Below are positions 8,229 to 14,808 of a stretch of DNA of 46,379 nt, piece after piece (positions within the stretch are counted from its first letter, which is position 1; the number at the start of each line of letters is the position of its first letter). Origin of the DNA: an uncultured Alphaproteobacteria bacterium (GTDB lineage: Bacteria; Pseudomonadota; Alphaproteobacteria; RF32; CAG-239); contig CAJGCO010000012.1 of the NCBI GenBank assembly GCA_904501925.1, forward strand, positions 1 to 46,379, given 5' to 3'. Position numbers and translations under genes: made by a program. The notes below the pieces were generated by a model that did no database searches, was not told where the DNA came from, and saw only the letters and a list, made by a program, of their open reading frames with translations.

Positions 8229-9139
8229 TAAAAAGACCTCACATTTTCATCATCAACCATTTTTAATACATTTTCTAAGTTTTCAATTTTACTTTTAGGA
8301 GAGACAATAACCAAATTAATAATCTCATCACCAAGACCACCCTTCGATTTAACACCTTTCCCTCTAAGTCTTAACTTTTCACCACTAGAAGAATATGCAG
8401 GTATCGTAACATTTACTTTACCATCAATTGTTGGTACAACAACTTTTGCACCCAAAACTGCCTCTTTTATAGTAATCGGTAAATCCACCACAACATCATT
8501 ACCATCAAGCCTAAAATATTTATGAGGACGAACATTTATAGTAACCAATGCATCACCATTCATCCCCCCCATAACGCCGGCATATCCCTGTCCTTTTAAT
8601 CTTAATACTTGACCAGATTTTGTACCCGCTGGTATTTTTACATTTATTTGCTTACCATTTACTAAAATACTTTTATCAGCCCCTTTAGCCACATCCAAAA
8701 AATCAACATCTAATGTATATGCAACATCTTGCCCTTTCGCTGGAGTATTAGAACGAAATCCTCCACCAAAACCATTACTAGAGCGTGTAAACTGACTAAA
8801 TATATCCTCGCCAAATATAGATGAAAAATCAAACCCACCACCATTAAATCCTGCCGATGAGTAGCCATTTGCCCCACTATTAAACCCATTAAAACCACCA
8901 GCACCAAAACCTGTTGGCTTACCATTTTCATCTATTTCATTATTATCATATTTCTTTCTTTTATCTTTATCACCCAAAATATCATACGCTCCAGAAATCT
9001 CCTTAAATTTTTCTGCAGCTTCTTTATTATCTTTGTTTAAATCTGGGTGATATTTGCGCGCAAGCTTTCTATACTGAGACTTAATATCTGTCTCACTTGC
9101 ATTTTTATTAACCCCTAATACATCATATAAATTTTTCAC
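8228..9139 (-). CDS. cbpA: DnaJ-type co-chaperone lacking the zinc finger, CbpA-like
   Basis: This co-chaperone stimulates DnaK ATPase and delivers substrates. Residues 3-66 form the J domain with the essential HPD tripeptide at 31-33 (LARKYHPDLNK). A Gly/Phe-rich linker spans roughly 75-125 (GFGAGGFNGFNSGANGY). The two C-terminal beta-sandwich domains follow (DVAYTLDVDFLDVAKG, then VNGKQINVKIPAGTKSGQVL). No CxxCxGxG repeats occur, so it is class II (CbpA) rather than DnaJ itself. Length (303) fits CbpA. It is the first gene of a two-gene operon with DUF1349. It may also bind DNA as E. coli CbpA does, but nothing in the sequence shows this. Confidence 0.9.
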   Translation of the reverse strand: MKNLYDVLGVNKNASETDIKSQYRKLARKYHPDLNKDNKEAAEKFKEISGAYDILGDKDKRKKYDNNEIDENGKPTGFGAGGFNGFNSGANGYSSAGFNGGGFDFSSIFGEDIFSQFTRSSNGFGGGFRSNTPAKGQDVAYTLDVDFLDVAKGADKSILVNGKQINVKIPAGTKSGQVLRLKGQGYAGVMGGMNGDALVTINVRPHKYFRLDGNDVVVDLPITIKEAVLGAKVVVPTIDGKVNVTIPAYSSSGEKLRLRGKGVKSKGGLGDEIINLVIVSPKSKIENLENVLKMVDDENVRSF

Positions 9140-9187
9140 ATTAACCTTCCCTGTTTTTATTCTTCTTTATATATAGGGAATATTAAA

Positions 9188-9541
9188 CTACATTGCAAGA
9201 TTTACACAATCAAATGTAGCTCTCATATATCCATTATGAAACATTGATACATCTCTTAAAAATGCATCTTTACCTCTAGCAACATCTGCACAATACATAG
9301 ACGCCAAAGGAGATATTTCATCAACTCTAACTTCTTTATACTGATATGTCACAAAATTAGCTCCTTCATCAACCACAAAAACATTTCTTTGTGTCATTTC
9401 CTCGCCCTCATTTGCAACAACTCTAACATCCTCAATTCGTTGCATTTCATCATCATACACAACTTCCTCATCCATTAAATAATATGATGTTGAACAAGCA
9501 TTCACAAAAAACACCAAAAACAATGCTAATATTTTATACAT
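9188..9541 (-). CDS. Small lipoprotein (117 residues), unknown role
   Basis: The N-terminus MYKILALFLVFFVNACSTS has a short basic start, a hydrophobic core and a lipobox VNAC (Cys16), so it is a predicted lipoprotein. The mature part is acidic and has two further Cys (MYCADVARGK and FDCVNL) that could form a disulfide in the periplasm. I recognise no domain. It lies 9 bases after a small exported protein gene and likely shares its transcript. The next gene, cbpA, begins upstream of neither, so this pair is a separate unit ending before cbpA. Confidence 0.7.
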   Translation of the reverse strand: MYKILALFLVFFVNACSTSYYLMDEEVVYDDEMQRIEDVRVVANEGEEMTQRNVFVVDEGANFVTYQYKEVRVDEISPLASMYCADVARGKDAFLRDVSMFHNGYMRATFDCVNLAM

Positions 9542-9550
9542 AATCTAACC

Positions 9551-9856
9551 TCATCTCAATTCATTATAAATATCTTTACCTGCCTGCTCTAAAATTCGCA
9601 TAATACGCCTATTTTTTGCATTATCAGATTTTGAATTATCAATTTTTTTTAACATTTTAGACAATTCTTGATTAAAAGCTTTATGTTCTCGCAATTTATC
9701 CACATCCTCAGCAATTTCACTATCATTCAACTTATAATTAGCAACAACCTTTAATGTTGAAATGTATTTTGCTTTATTTAAATGAGACATCTGTGCGCTC
9801 ACATTCCAGCTAAACCCAATAACTCCAGCCAAAACTAACGCAATAACTCTAATCAT
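9551..9856 (-). CDS. Small exported protein (101 residues), unknown role
   Basis: The start is ATG 9856, preceded by AGAGGTGGA; the frame continues to a TTG at 9871 that would include the ribosome binding site. Residues 1-21 (MIRVIALVLAGVIGFSWNVSA) form a signal peptide, cleaved before Gln22. The mature 80-residue part is charged and helical (KLREHKAFNQELSKMLKKID) without Cys, suggesting a small periplasmic helical protein. No family is recognised. It is the first gene of a pair with the 117-residue lipoprotein. Confidence 0.7.
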   Translation of the reverse strand: MIRVIALVLAGVIGFSWNVSAQMSHLNKAKYISTLKVVANYKLNDSEIAEDVDKLREHKAFNQELSKMLKKIDNSKSDNAKNRRIMRILEQAGKDIYNELR

Positions 9857-9952
9857 TCCACCTCTCCACAAAATCTACTTGATATCATACTAATTATCAT
9901 ATATACATTAACAAAAAGCTAATACCTTAAATCAATAATATAAGAGTTTAAT

Positions 9953-10924
9953 ATGAAAAAAACTATTTGGTTATTACTAGACAATCGTATAGGAAGCAAA
10001 AACCAAGCGCTTGGCATTGCTCATTATTTAGATAAAAGCAAATTCAATATCATAATTAAAGATGTTGAATACAACAAGCTTGCCAGTCTTCCAAATTTCA
10101 TACGCCAAAATACTTTACTTGGTATAACCAAATCATCAAAAGAGCTTTTAACCACTCCCTTTCCTGATTTTGTATTATCCTCAACCAGAAGAACAGCCCC
10201 TGTTGCCAGATACATAAAAAAACAAAATCCAACAACAAAACTTATCCAATTAATACATATTGGCAAATCAGGACTTAGTGATTTTGATTTAGTTTTTGTT
10301 CCAGAACACGATAAGCATAAAACAAAATCAAATAACATACGTTACACCGTTGGCGCACCTCATTTTATAACACAAGAAAAACTTGATAATGCAAAACAAA
10401 AATGGCAAAACAAATTCTCACATCTTCCACGCCCAATCACTGCTTTAATTATTGGTGGCGCCATAAAAAAACACCCTTTTTCTATTGAAAATGCAAAAAA
10501 ATTAGCATTAGCCGTAAAAAAACTCAAAGAAAAAGAAGGTGGATCACTTTTAATAACCACCTCAAGAAGAACCGGTATTGAAGCTCAAAATGAAATAATG
10601 TCAATCTTGGGTCACATTCCCAACTACAACTATCTATGGGGCTCTAAAGATGAAAACCCATATCTAGGATTTTTATCTTGCTCAGATAATATTGTTGTAA
10701 CAGGCGATTCTGTATCTATGTGCTGTGAAGCAACTGCCACACACAAACCTCTCAGAATATTTACAGCCCCAAACTGGCTAACACCAAAACATTTATTGTT
10801 TGTAAAATCTTTATATGATTGTGGATACGCTCAAGATATACAAAATGAGCAACCCTCTACAACAAACCTAAAATCAGATCTAAATGTAGCAAAAGATATT
10901 GCAGAAATTATAAGCAATCTATAG
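9953..10924 (+). CDS. ELM1-family protein (mitochondrial fission ELM1-like)
   Basis: 323 residues starting MKKTIWLLLDNRIGSKNQALGIAHYL, a match to the ELM1 family, named for the plant mitochondrial fission factor and widespread in alphaproteobacteria. Other family marks are DFVLSSTRRTAPVARYIK, a central GGAIKKHPFSIENAKKLA and the C-terminal SCSDNIVVTGDSVSMCCEA. That last stretch resembles the donor-binding half of GT-B glycosyltransferases, so an enzyme acting on an envelope glycan or lipid is possible. The bacterial function is not established. It is a single gene with a weak AGAG ribosome binding site. It overlaps the convergent 10908-11474 gene by 17 bases. Confidence 0.8.
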   Translation: MKKTIWLLLDNRIGSKNQALGIAHYLDKSKFNIIIKDVEYNKLASLPNFIRQNTLLGITKSSKELLTTPFPDFVLSSTRRTAPVARYIKKQNPTTKLIQLIHIGKSGLSDFDLVFVPEHDKHKTKSNNIRYTVGAPHFITQEKLDNAKQKWQNKFSHLPRPITALIIGGAIKKHPFSIENAKKLALAVKKLKEKEGGSLLITTSRRTGIEAQNEIMSILGHIPNYNYLWGSKDENPYLGFLSCSDNIVVTGDSVSMCCEATATHKPLRIFTAPNWLTPKHLLFVKSLYDCGYAQDIQNEQPSTTNLKSDLNVAKDIAEIISNL

Positions 10925-11474
10925 TATTAAGCTTATATCTTAAATAGATATTTCTAACCATACAGCAAATATCTTCTACACACAAATCTTTATCTAATAA
11001 CTTATCAAAATCACCATATATTTTAAGGATTTTATCATTTGGCATTATAACCTTATTATCTTTATCAATACAAAATTTCTGTAACCTCTCATAAATATTT
11101 TCTTCAGGATTCCATTCATAAAAATCCACTCTTTGAACACTTTTTCTTTTATCAAACTTATAAGCCTTTCTTATAGTTTCACTTAAAACATCATTTTCTG
11201 TTTTATTCTTTATATTCTCCAAATATACATCATTTTCTTTAATACACAATTTAAGCCCATCACAAATACATATAATATCCTTAAAAACCTCAGCCTTATC
11301 ATTCCCCATATTAGCAAAATATCGTTCAATGCACCTGCTATATATTTTTTTATATAAAAATTCTATCTGCTCAACACAATCCATCTCATCAACACCACTT
11401 ATTAAACACCACATTACACCTACAACACAAAACACAAAAATACAACATTTATTTTTATAAAATAATAAATACAA
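10908..11474 (-). CDS. Hypothetical protein with N-terminal hydrophobic segment
   Basis: I do not recognise this protein. The longest version (188 residues) starts with TTG at 11474 and has a hydrophobic, Cys-rich N-terminus (CCIFVFCVVGVMWCLISG) that would be a signal peptide or anchor. Internal Met codons at residues 21 and 31 are alternative starts and would give a mostly soluble protein beginning MDCVEQIEFLYKK. Neither has a clear ribosome binding site. The body is helical, charged and has several more Cys (DIICICDGLKLCI, LCVEDICCMVRNIY). Codon use is host-like. The 3' end overlaps the ELM1-like gene. Confidence 0.6.
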   Translation of the reverse strand: MYLLFYKNKCCIFVFCVVGVMWCLISGVDEMDCVEQIEFLYKKIYSRCIERYFANMGNDKAEVFKDIICICDGLKLCIKENDVYLENIKNKTENDVLSETIRKAYKFDKRKSVQRVDFYEWNPEENIYERLQKFCIDKDNKVIMPNDKILKIYGDFDKLLDKDLCVEDICCMVRNIYLRYKLNTIDCL

Positions 11475-11530
11475 AATAAAAGTTGCATTTTAAACAAAAG
11501 TATTAATAATACCACCAAAGGAGATATAAT

Positions 11531-11818
11531 ATGGTAAAAACATCTAGTCATATCATTCATATCAATAACAAAAAAACTAGCATTCGCCTAACTCAAACAG
11601 AATGGAATGCTGTAAATACAATATGTGAAAAAGAAAACCTCAAAAGAACAATTTTATTTAATTTAATAAATCAAAACAAAAATAAAGAATTAAGTTTAAC
11701 TGCTTCTATCCGTTTATTCTCAATTATCTATTTCAAAAAAACTCTTCTAAACAAATTCTATCTTAATAAAACACAACAATCTCAACCAATTTTTGATGCA
11801 ATAAAAGGTATCGCATGA
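11531..11818 (+). CDS. Ribbon-helix-helix DNA-binding protein, RHH_4 type (copy 1)
   Basis: 95 residues. HIIHINNKKTSIRLTQTEWNA, then ICEKENLKRTILFNLI, then SLTASIRLFSIIYF, follows the RHH_4 pattern common in alphaproteobacteria: a strand carrying TSIRLE-like residues, a helix with a conserved Trp, a second helix, and an S-ALRVF-like C-terminal helix. It is a predicted small DNA-binding regulator acting as a dimer or higher oligomer. The start has a good ribosome binding site (AAGGAGATATAAT). Its stop overlaps the next gene's ATG (ATGA), so the two are translationally coupled. The second gene is a paralogue of the same length. Targets are unknown. Confidence 0.75.
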   Translation: MVKTSSHIIHINNKKTSIRLTQTEWNAVNTICEKENLKRTILFNLINQNKNKELSLTASIRLFSIIYFKKTLLNKFYLNKTQQSQPIFDAIKGIA

Positions 11819-12102
11819 CAATATTCAAAAACCAAATTATAAACATCAATAACCACAAAACAAGTATTCGCTTAGCTCATGGAGAATGGGATGCAATAAA
11901 TATAATCTGTGAAATTGAAAAAATTAAAAAAAACATTCTATTTGAATTAATAAATACAAACAAAAGTACAAACCTTAATTTAACTTCGTCCATTCGCTTA
12001 TTTTGTATAACTTATCTAATTAACGAATGTTTAAAAACAAAAAACTATAAAAAAACACACAAAAAAAACGCTTCCATTGAAGAAGCTATATCTCTCATAT
12101 AA
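11815..12102 (+). CDS. Ribbon-helix-helix DNA-binding protein, RHH_4 type (copy 2)
   Basis: 95 residues, about 60% identical to the preceding gene over the 60-residue RHH core (IININNHKTSIRLAHGEWDA, then NLTSSIRLFCITYL). It starts on the ATGA overlap and has no ribosome binding site of its own, so it is translated with copy 1. The most divergent positions are in the loop after the Arg-Leu strand (TQT versus AHG) and in the C-terminal tail, which would allow different partners or DNA sites. A heterodimer or a two-operator regulator is a reasonable inference. It ends at a bidirectional terminator. Confidence 0.75.
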   Translation: MTIFKNQIININNHKTSIRLAHGEWDAINIICEIEKIKKNILFELINTNKSTNLNLTSSIRLFCITYLINECLKTKNYKKTHKKNASIEEAISLI

Positions 12103-12108
12103 AACAAC

Positions 12109-12134
12109 AAGCACCTAGTTAAAACTAGGTGCTT
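12109..12134. terminator. Bidirectional terminator
   Basis: A perfect 11-bp inverted repeat AAGCACCTAGT / ACTAGGTGCTT (12109-12119 with 12124-12134) separates the rightward RHH pair from the leftward 12139-12633 gene. T-rich stretches follow on both strands. Confidence 0.85.
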
Positions 12135-12138
12135 ATCT

Positions 12139-12633
12139 TTAACTAGAGAAAATCATCTCTCTACACATAACTCGTGCCACAAAAAATGACACATCATCAT
12201 CAAACACATGAACCGGCTTGAAGTTATCCACCTCAACAAGCTCATCAGCGCACAAGTTCATACCACCCTTGAAAGTACACTTCAAAAGGTAGTCCTCTTC
12301 AATAGGAAAGTACATAAAGGGAGTTGTCGCTTTCACAACATTACATACATCCCTTTCAAGACAAATGAGTTCTGTAGAACCAATCATATTGCCATAGTAC
12401 CTACCCTGATACTCCATGCCATTGAACGAACCAAGAAACTCGTTTGTATCCTTAGAGAATACCGAATACAACTCAATGTCAGAAACATTCGATGTAACAG
12501 GTTTTGTTGTTGCCTGAACAATCGCTGTACATAACGGCTTCATCAAACTTGCTGGATATACCACTGAGTTTTCCAGCTCACCAATGACTTTAGCTACCTT
12601 AGCCAAAGCCTGTTTTCTCTCGAAATTCTTCAT
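12139..12633 (-). CDS. Hypothetical 164-residue protein, foreign-looking codon use
   Basis: An unrecognised soluble protein with no signal peptide or membrane helix, probably beta-rich in the middle (FLGSFNGMEYQGRYYGNMIG). Codons ending in G or C (AAG, GAG, CAG, TTG, TAC, TTC) are frequent, unlike its neighbours and like the 208-966 gene. No Shine-Dalgarno is visible before ATG 12633; the leader is A/T only. A perfect TATAAT lies at 12659-12664 on the minus strand, giving a very short leader. It seems to be an independently transcribed single gene, probably acquired from another lineage. Confidence 0.7.
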   Translation of the reverse strand: MKNFERKQALAKVAKVIGELENSVVYPASLMKPLCTAIVQATTKPVTSNVSDIELYSVFSKDTNEFLGSFNGMEYQGRYYGNMIGSTELICLERDVCNVVKATTPFMYFPIEEDYLLKCTFKGGMNLCADELVEVDNFKPVHVFDDDVSFFVARVMCREMIFSS

Positions 12634-12658
12634 AATAATGTTATTTTTTTAAGACCAA

Positions 12659-12664
12659 ATTATA
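12659..12664 (-). promoter_or_regulatory. -10 box of the 12139-12633 gene
   Basis: A perfect TATAAT on the minus strand is placed for a start near 12652, about 19 bases before the ATG. No good -35 is seen at 17 bases; TTGTTA lies at about 19. Confidence 0.45.
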
Positions 12665-12722
12665 ATTCAACTGGGAGCAAACATAACAAATATTTATTTA
12701 TTTTTCAAGTATTTTTTACAAA

Positions 12723-12751
12723 AAAGTCTCCTATCTTTCCTAGGAGACTTT
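12723..12751 (-). terminator. Terminator of the GNAT gene
   Basis: A perfect 11-bp stem AAAGTCTCCTA / TAGGAGACTTT (12723-12733 with 12741-12751) with a 7-base loop is followed on the minus strand by TTTTTTG. Confidence 0.85.
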
Positions 12752-12761
12752 CTTCATAAAA

Positions 12762-13283
12762 TCATAGTTTCTTAAAATAAAAATCCAATTCAGCAAAAAC
12801 ATACCAAGAAACAGTCCTCAAATAATGATAACCACTCTTTTTAAGCAAGTTTTTACACGCCTCGTTTTTTAAATAACAACCATTTAAAACCATTTCACAG
12901 CCAACACCTCGCATCAACTCTTCAAACAAACAAAGAGCTTCCGTGGCAAACCCGTTTCTTTCCCATTCTTGAGCAATAGCAAACGCGCACATAACAACAT
13001 CATCTTCCTCGTCTTGCTCCCCTATAATAAATCCAACCAGTTTATTACTAGTATTTTCTATCACAAAGAAGCCTGCAAACAATTGATTTTTGTACTGCTC
13101 ATTAATAAACTTTTTTACATCACACGCGCCTTCAAATCCTAAAAACAAAAAATCTTCCCATGTTTCTTTTGTTCTAAGATACAATTCATAAAATTCCTTA
13201 AAGCGATTAAAGCTAAAAGGCTCCAACGTAACAAGCCTTCCTACTTTACGAGAAGTCGACTGACGAATTTTCATCTTACCCAT
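12762..13283 (-). CDS. GNAT-family N-acetyltransferase (RimJ/RimL-like)
   Basis: 173 residues. It starts RLVTLEPFSFNRFKEFYEL, a typical RimJ/RimL-type N-terminus. The central strand GFFVIENTSNKLVGFIIGEQ and the following AFAIAQEWERNGFATEAL form the acetyl-CoA binding core (the RNGFA loop corresponds to the RxxGxG/A motif), and LKNEACKNLLKKSGYHY is the characteristic motif before the final strand. It is predicted to transfer acetyl from acetyl-CoA to an amine; the substrate (protein N-terminus, antibiotic or metabolite) is unknown. The first ATG has no strong ribosome binding site. It is a single gene downstream of tRNA-Leu with its own terminator. Confidence 0.8.
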   Translation of the reverse strand: MGKMKIRQSTSRKVGRLVTLEPFSFNRFKEFYELYLRTKETWEDFLFLGFEGACDVKKFINEQYKNQLFAGFFVIENTSNKLVGFIIGEQDEEDDVVMCAFAIAQEWERNGFATEALCLFEELMRGVGCEMVLNGCYLKNEACKNLLKKSGYHYLRTVSWYVFAELDFYFKKL

Positions 13284-13376
13284 AATTATATAGTTTATAA
13301 AATAATAAATTTCGCAAACTATATATATTCAAAAAAAATCAAAGTCAATTCATCATGAAACAAAAAAAACACAAAA

Positions 13377-13399
13377 AAAAGCACCTCTAAGGTGCTTTT
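13377..13399 (-). terminator. Terminator of tRNA-Leu
   Basis: A 10-bp stem AAAAGCACCT / AGGTGCTTTT (13377-13386 with 13390-13399) lies 6 bases past the tRNA 3' end and is followed by a T run on the minus strand. Confidence 0.85.
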
Positions 13400-13405
13400 A
13401 AGAAA

Positions 13406-13492
13406 TGGTGCGCTAGGCCGGAATCGAACCGGCACGGGATTGCTCCCAACAGATTTTAAGTCTGCAGCGTCTACCTGTTCCGCCACAAGCGC
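13406..13492 (-). tRNA. tRNA-Leu (anticodon TAA)
   Basis: A type II tRNA of 87 bases with encoded CCA, read on the minus strand. The acceptor GCGCTTG faces CTAGCGC, leaving an unusual U6-U67 mismatch. The anticodon stem CAGA / TCTG encloses CTTAAAA with TAA at 34-36. A variable arm (TTGGGAGCAATCCCG region) and the T arm GCCGG TTCGATT CCGGC are complete. Confidence 0.95.
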
Positions 13493-13589
13493 AAATCCAT
13501 AACAACAACACTTATAAAACAAAAAAAAATAAATGCAACATATTTCTTGTATTTTTTTTATTTTTTAAATAAAGTATCTTTTGCAACGT

Positions 13590-13658
13590 GATATGCAACG
13601 CATATCGTTACATTAATATATAGTGTATATACGTCAGAAACAGCGTTTCGGTATATAC
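13590..13658 (+). promoter_or_regulatory. Nested inverted repeats in the pssA leader
   Basis: Two palindromic elements precede pssA. GATATGC / GCATATC (13590-13596 and 13600-13606) overlaps a direct repeat of GCAACG. GTATATAC occurs twice (13625-13632 and 13651-13658) flanking AAAC / GTTT (13638-13641 and 13645-13648), so the RNA can fold into one extended hairpin about 20 bases before the start codon. No strong ribosome binding site is hidden by it. This is either an operator pair or a leader RNA structure. Confidence 0.4.
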
Positions 13659-13680
13659 CTTTTTTGAAAGGCAATTCAAT

Positions 13681-14469
13681 ATGAAACCTATAAACTCGAA
13701 GCTTAAGCTTCCTAAAAACAAGCTAACAGAAATCCCTTTCCGTAAACTTGTTCCAAATATTGTTACTATGTTAGCTCTTTGCTCTGGTTTAACATCTATC
13801 CGCTATGCAACTCAAGATAATTGGGAAAAAGCTGTTTTATTTATCTTCTTAGCAGGCTTATTAGATGGTTTAGATGGACGCATTGCAAGACTCCTAAAAG
13901 CTTCATCAAAATTTGGGGCAGAATTAGATTCTTTATGCGATTTTGTTAGCTTTGGTATAGCTCCTGCAATATTAATGTTCCAATGGTGCTTGTTTGATTT
14001 ACCAAAAATTGGATGGTTATTCTGTTTATTATACGCAATGGGTATGGCTATGCGTTTAGCTCGATTCAATGCTATGCTAGAAGACGATTCCATCCCTCCA
14101 TATTGGACTAATTATTTCACAGGTGTTCCTGCGCCAGCAGCTGCCGCAATGGCATTAATGCCGATTCTCATCACCTTCGACTTCAAAGAAGCTGAACCAT
14201 TTTTAAGAAGTCATATATTTTGTAGTATATGGATGTGTATAGTTTCTTATTTAGAAACAAGTAGGATTCCAACCGTTTCTTTGAAAAAAACTAAAATTAA
14301 AACAGCTATGGTTATCCCTCTTTTGCTTATTGTTGCTCTTTTAGCAAACTTCTTATTTACACAAACATGGCTAACCCTAGGCGTTTTAACTGCTATTTAT
14401 ACCTTAATGATACCTTATGGAATATATCGATTCCTTAAAGATAAAAAAGAATATTTAGCAACAAAATAA
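13681..14469 (+). CDS. pssA: CDP-diacylglycerol--serine O-phosphatidyltransferase
   Basis: This integral membrane enzyme makes phosphatidylserine from CDP-diacylglycerol and L-serine, the first step towards phosphatidylethanolamine. The CDP-alcohol phosphotransferase motif DG(x2)AR(x8)G(x3)D(x3)D is exact: D65, G66, A69, R70, G79, D83 and D87 in DGRIARLLKASSKFG then AELDSLCD. About eight membrane helices are visible. Length 262 fits the alphaproteobacterial and Bacillus-type PssA, not the E. coli peripheral enzyme. The usual partner psd, for phosphatidylserine decarboxylase, is not adjacent. It has its own terminator downstream and a structured leader upstream. Confidence 0.93.
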   Translation: MKPINSKLKLPKNKLTEIPFRKLVPNIVTMLALCSGLTSIRYATQDNWEKAVLFIFLAGLLDGLDGRIARLLKASSKFGAELDSLCDFVSFGIAPAILMFQWCLFDLPKIGWLFCLLYAMGMAMRLARFNAMLEDDSIPPYWTNYFTGVPAPAAAAMALMPILITFDFKEAEPFLRSHIFCSIWMCIVSYLETSRIPTVSLKKTKIKTAMVIPLLLIVALLANFLFTQTWLTLGVLTAIYTLMIPYGIYRFLKDKKEYLATK

Positions 14470-14478
14470 ATCCAATTT

Positions 14479-14505
14479 AAGCCCTCATTTAGGAGGGCTT
14501 TTTTT
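14479..14505 (+). terminator. Terminator of pssA
   Basis: An 8-bp stem AAGCCCTC / GAGGGCTT (14479-14486 with 14493-14500) is followed by seven T. It begins 10 bases after the pssA stop. Confidence 0.9.
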
Positions 14506-14506
14506 A

Positions 14507-14750
14507 TTAATACTAATCATCTTAGCATTATTTTAGCATATCCACTACCCTAATACAAACAACTAACCATAACAAAAAATTTATACATCACACTTAATCT
14601 ACTCAATCGCCACACAAAACCAAACCTACAACACTACAAAAAACACCCCACAAAACACATCTAAAAAAATACAACACATTCATCATATAAAAAATATTAT
14701 CACCACACCAAAACAATTCCAACCAGCTTTTTAAGTAATAATTTTTATAC
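14507..14750. other. Gene-free spacer, almost devoid of G on the + strand
   Basis: This is the core of the longest gene-free stretch (14470-14808). It lies between the pssA terminator and the parvulin terminator. From 14537 to 14725 the + strand has a single G (14609) in 189 bases but many C. I find no ribosome binding site, RNA gene or promoter. A 27-codon hydrophobic frame on the minus strand (14603-14686) lacks a ribosome binding site. Confidence 0.6.
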
Positions 14751-14782
14751 AAAAAAAAGAGGGCTATAAAAACAACCCTCTT
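14751..14782 (-). terminator. Terminator of the parvulin gene
   Basis: A 7-bp stem AAGAGGG / CCCTCTT (14757-14763 with 14776-14782) is followed on the minus strand by a run of eight T. It starts 26 bases after the stop codon. Confidence 0.8.
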
Positions 14783-14808
14783 AATTCACTCAAAAACCTA
14801 TATAAAGA

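Noticed and set aside
13319..13522. A 67-codon frame on the minus strand across tRNA-Leu
   Set aside because: It is a translation of the tRNA gene itself (the EQVDAADLKSVGSNPVPVRF-type sequence is a known false protein from tRNA-Leu) and runs through the tRNA terminator.
14603..14686. A 27-codon hydrophobic micro-frame on the minus strand
   Set aside because: It lacks a ribosome binding site and a promoter and lies beyond the parvulin terminator; kept only as part of the G-poor spacer finding.
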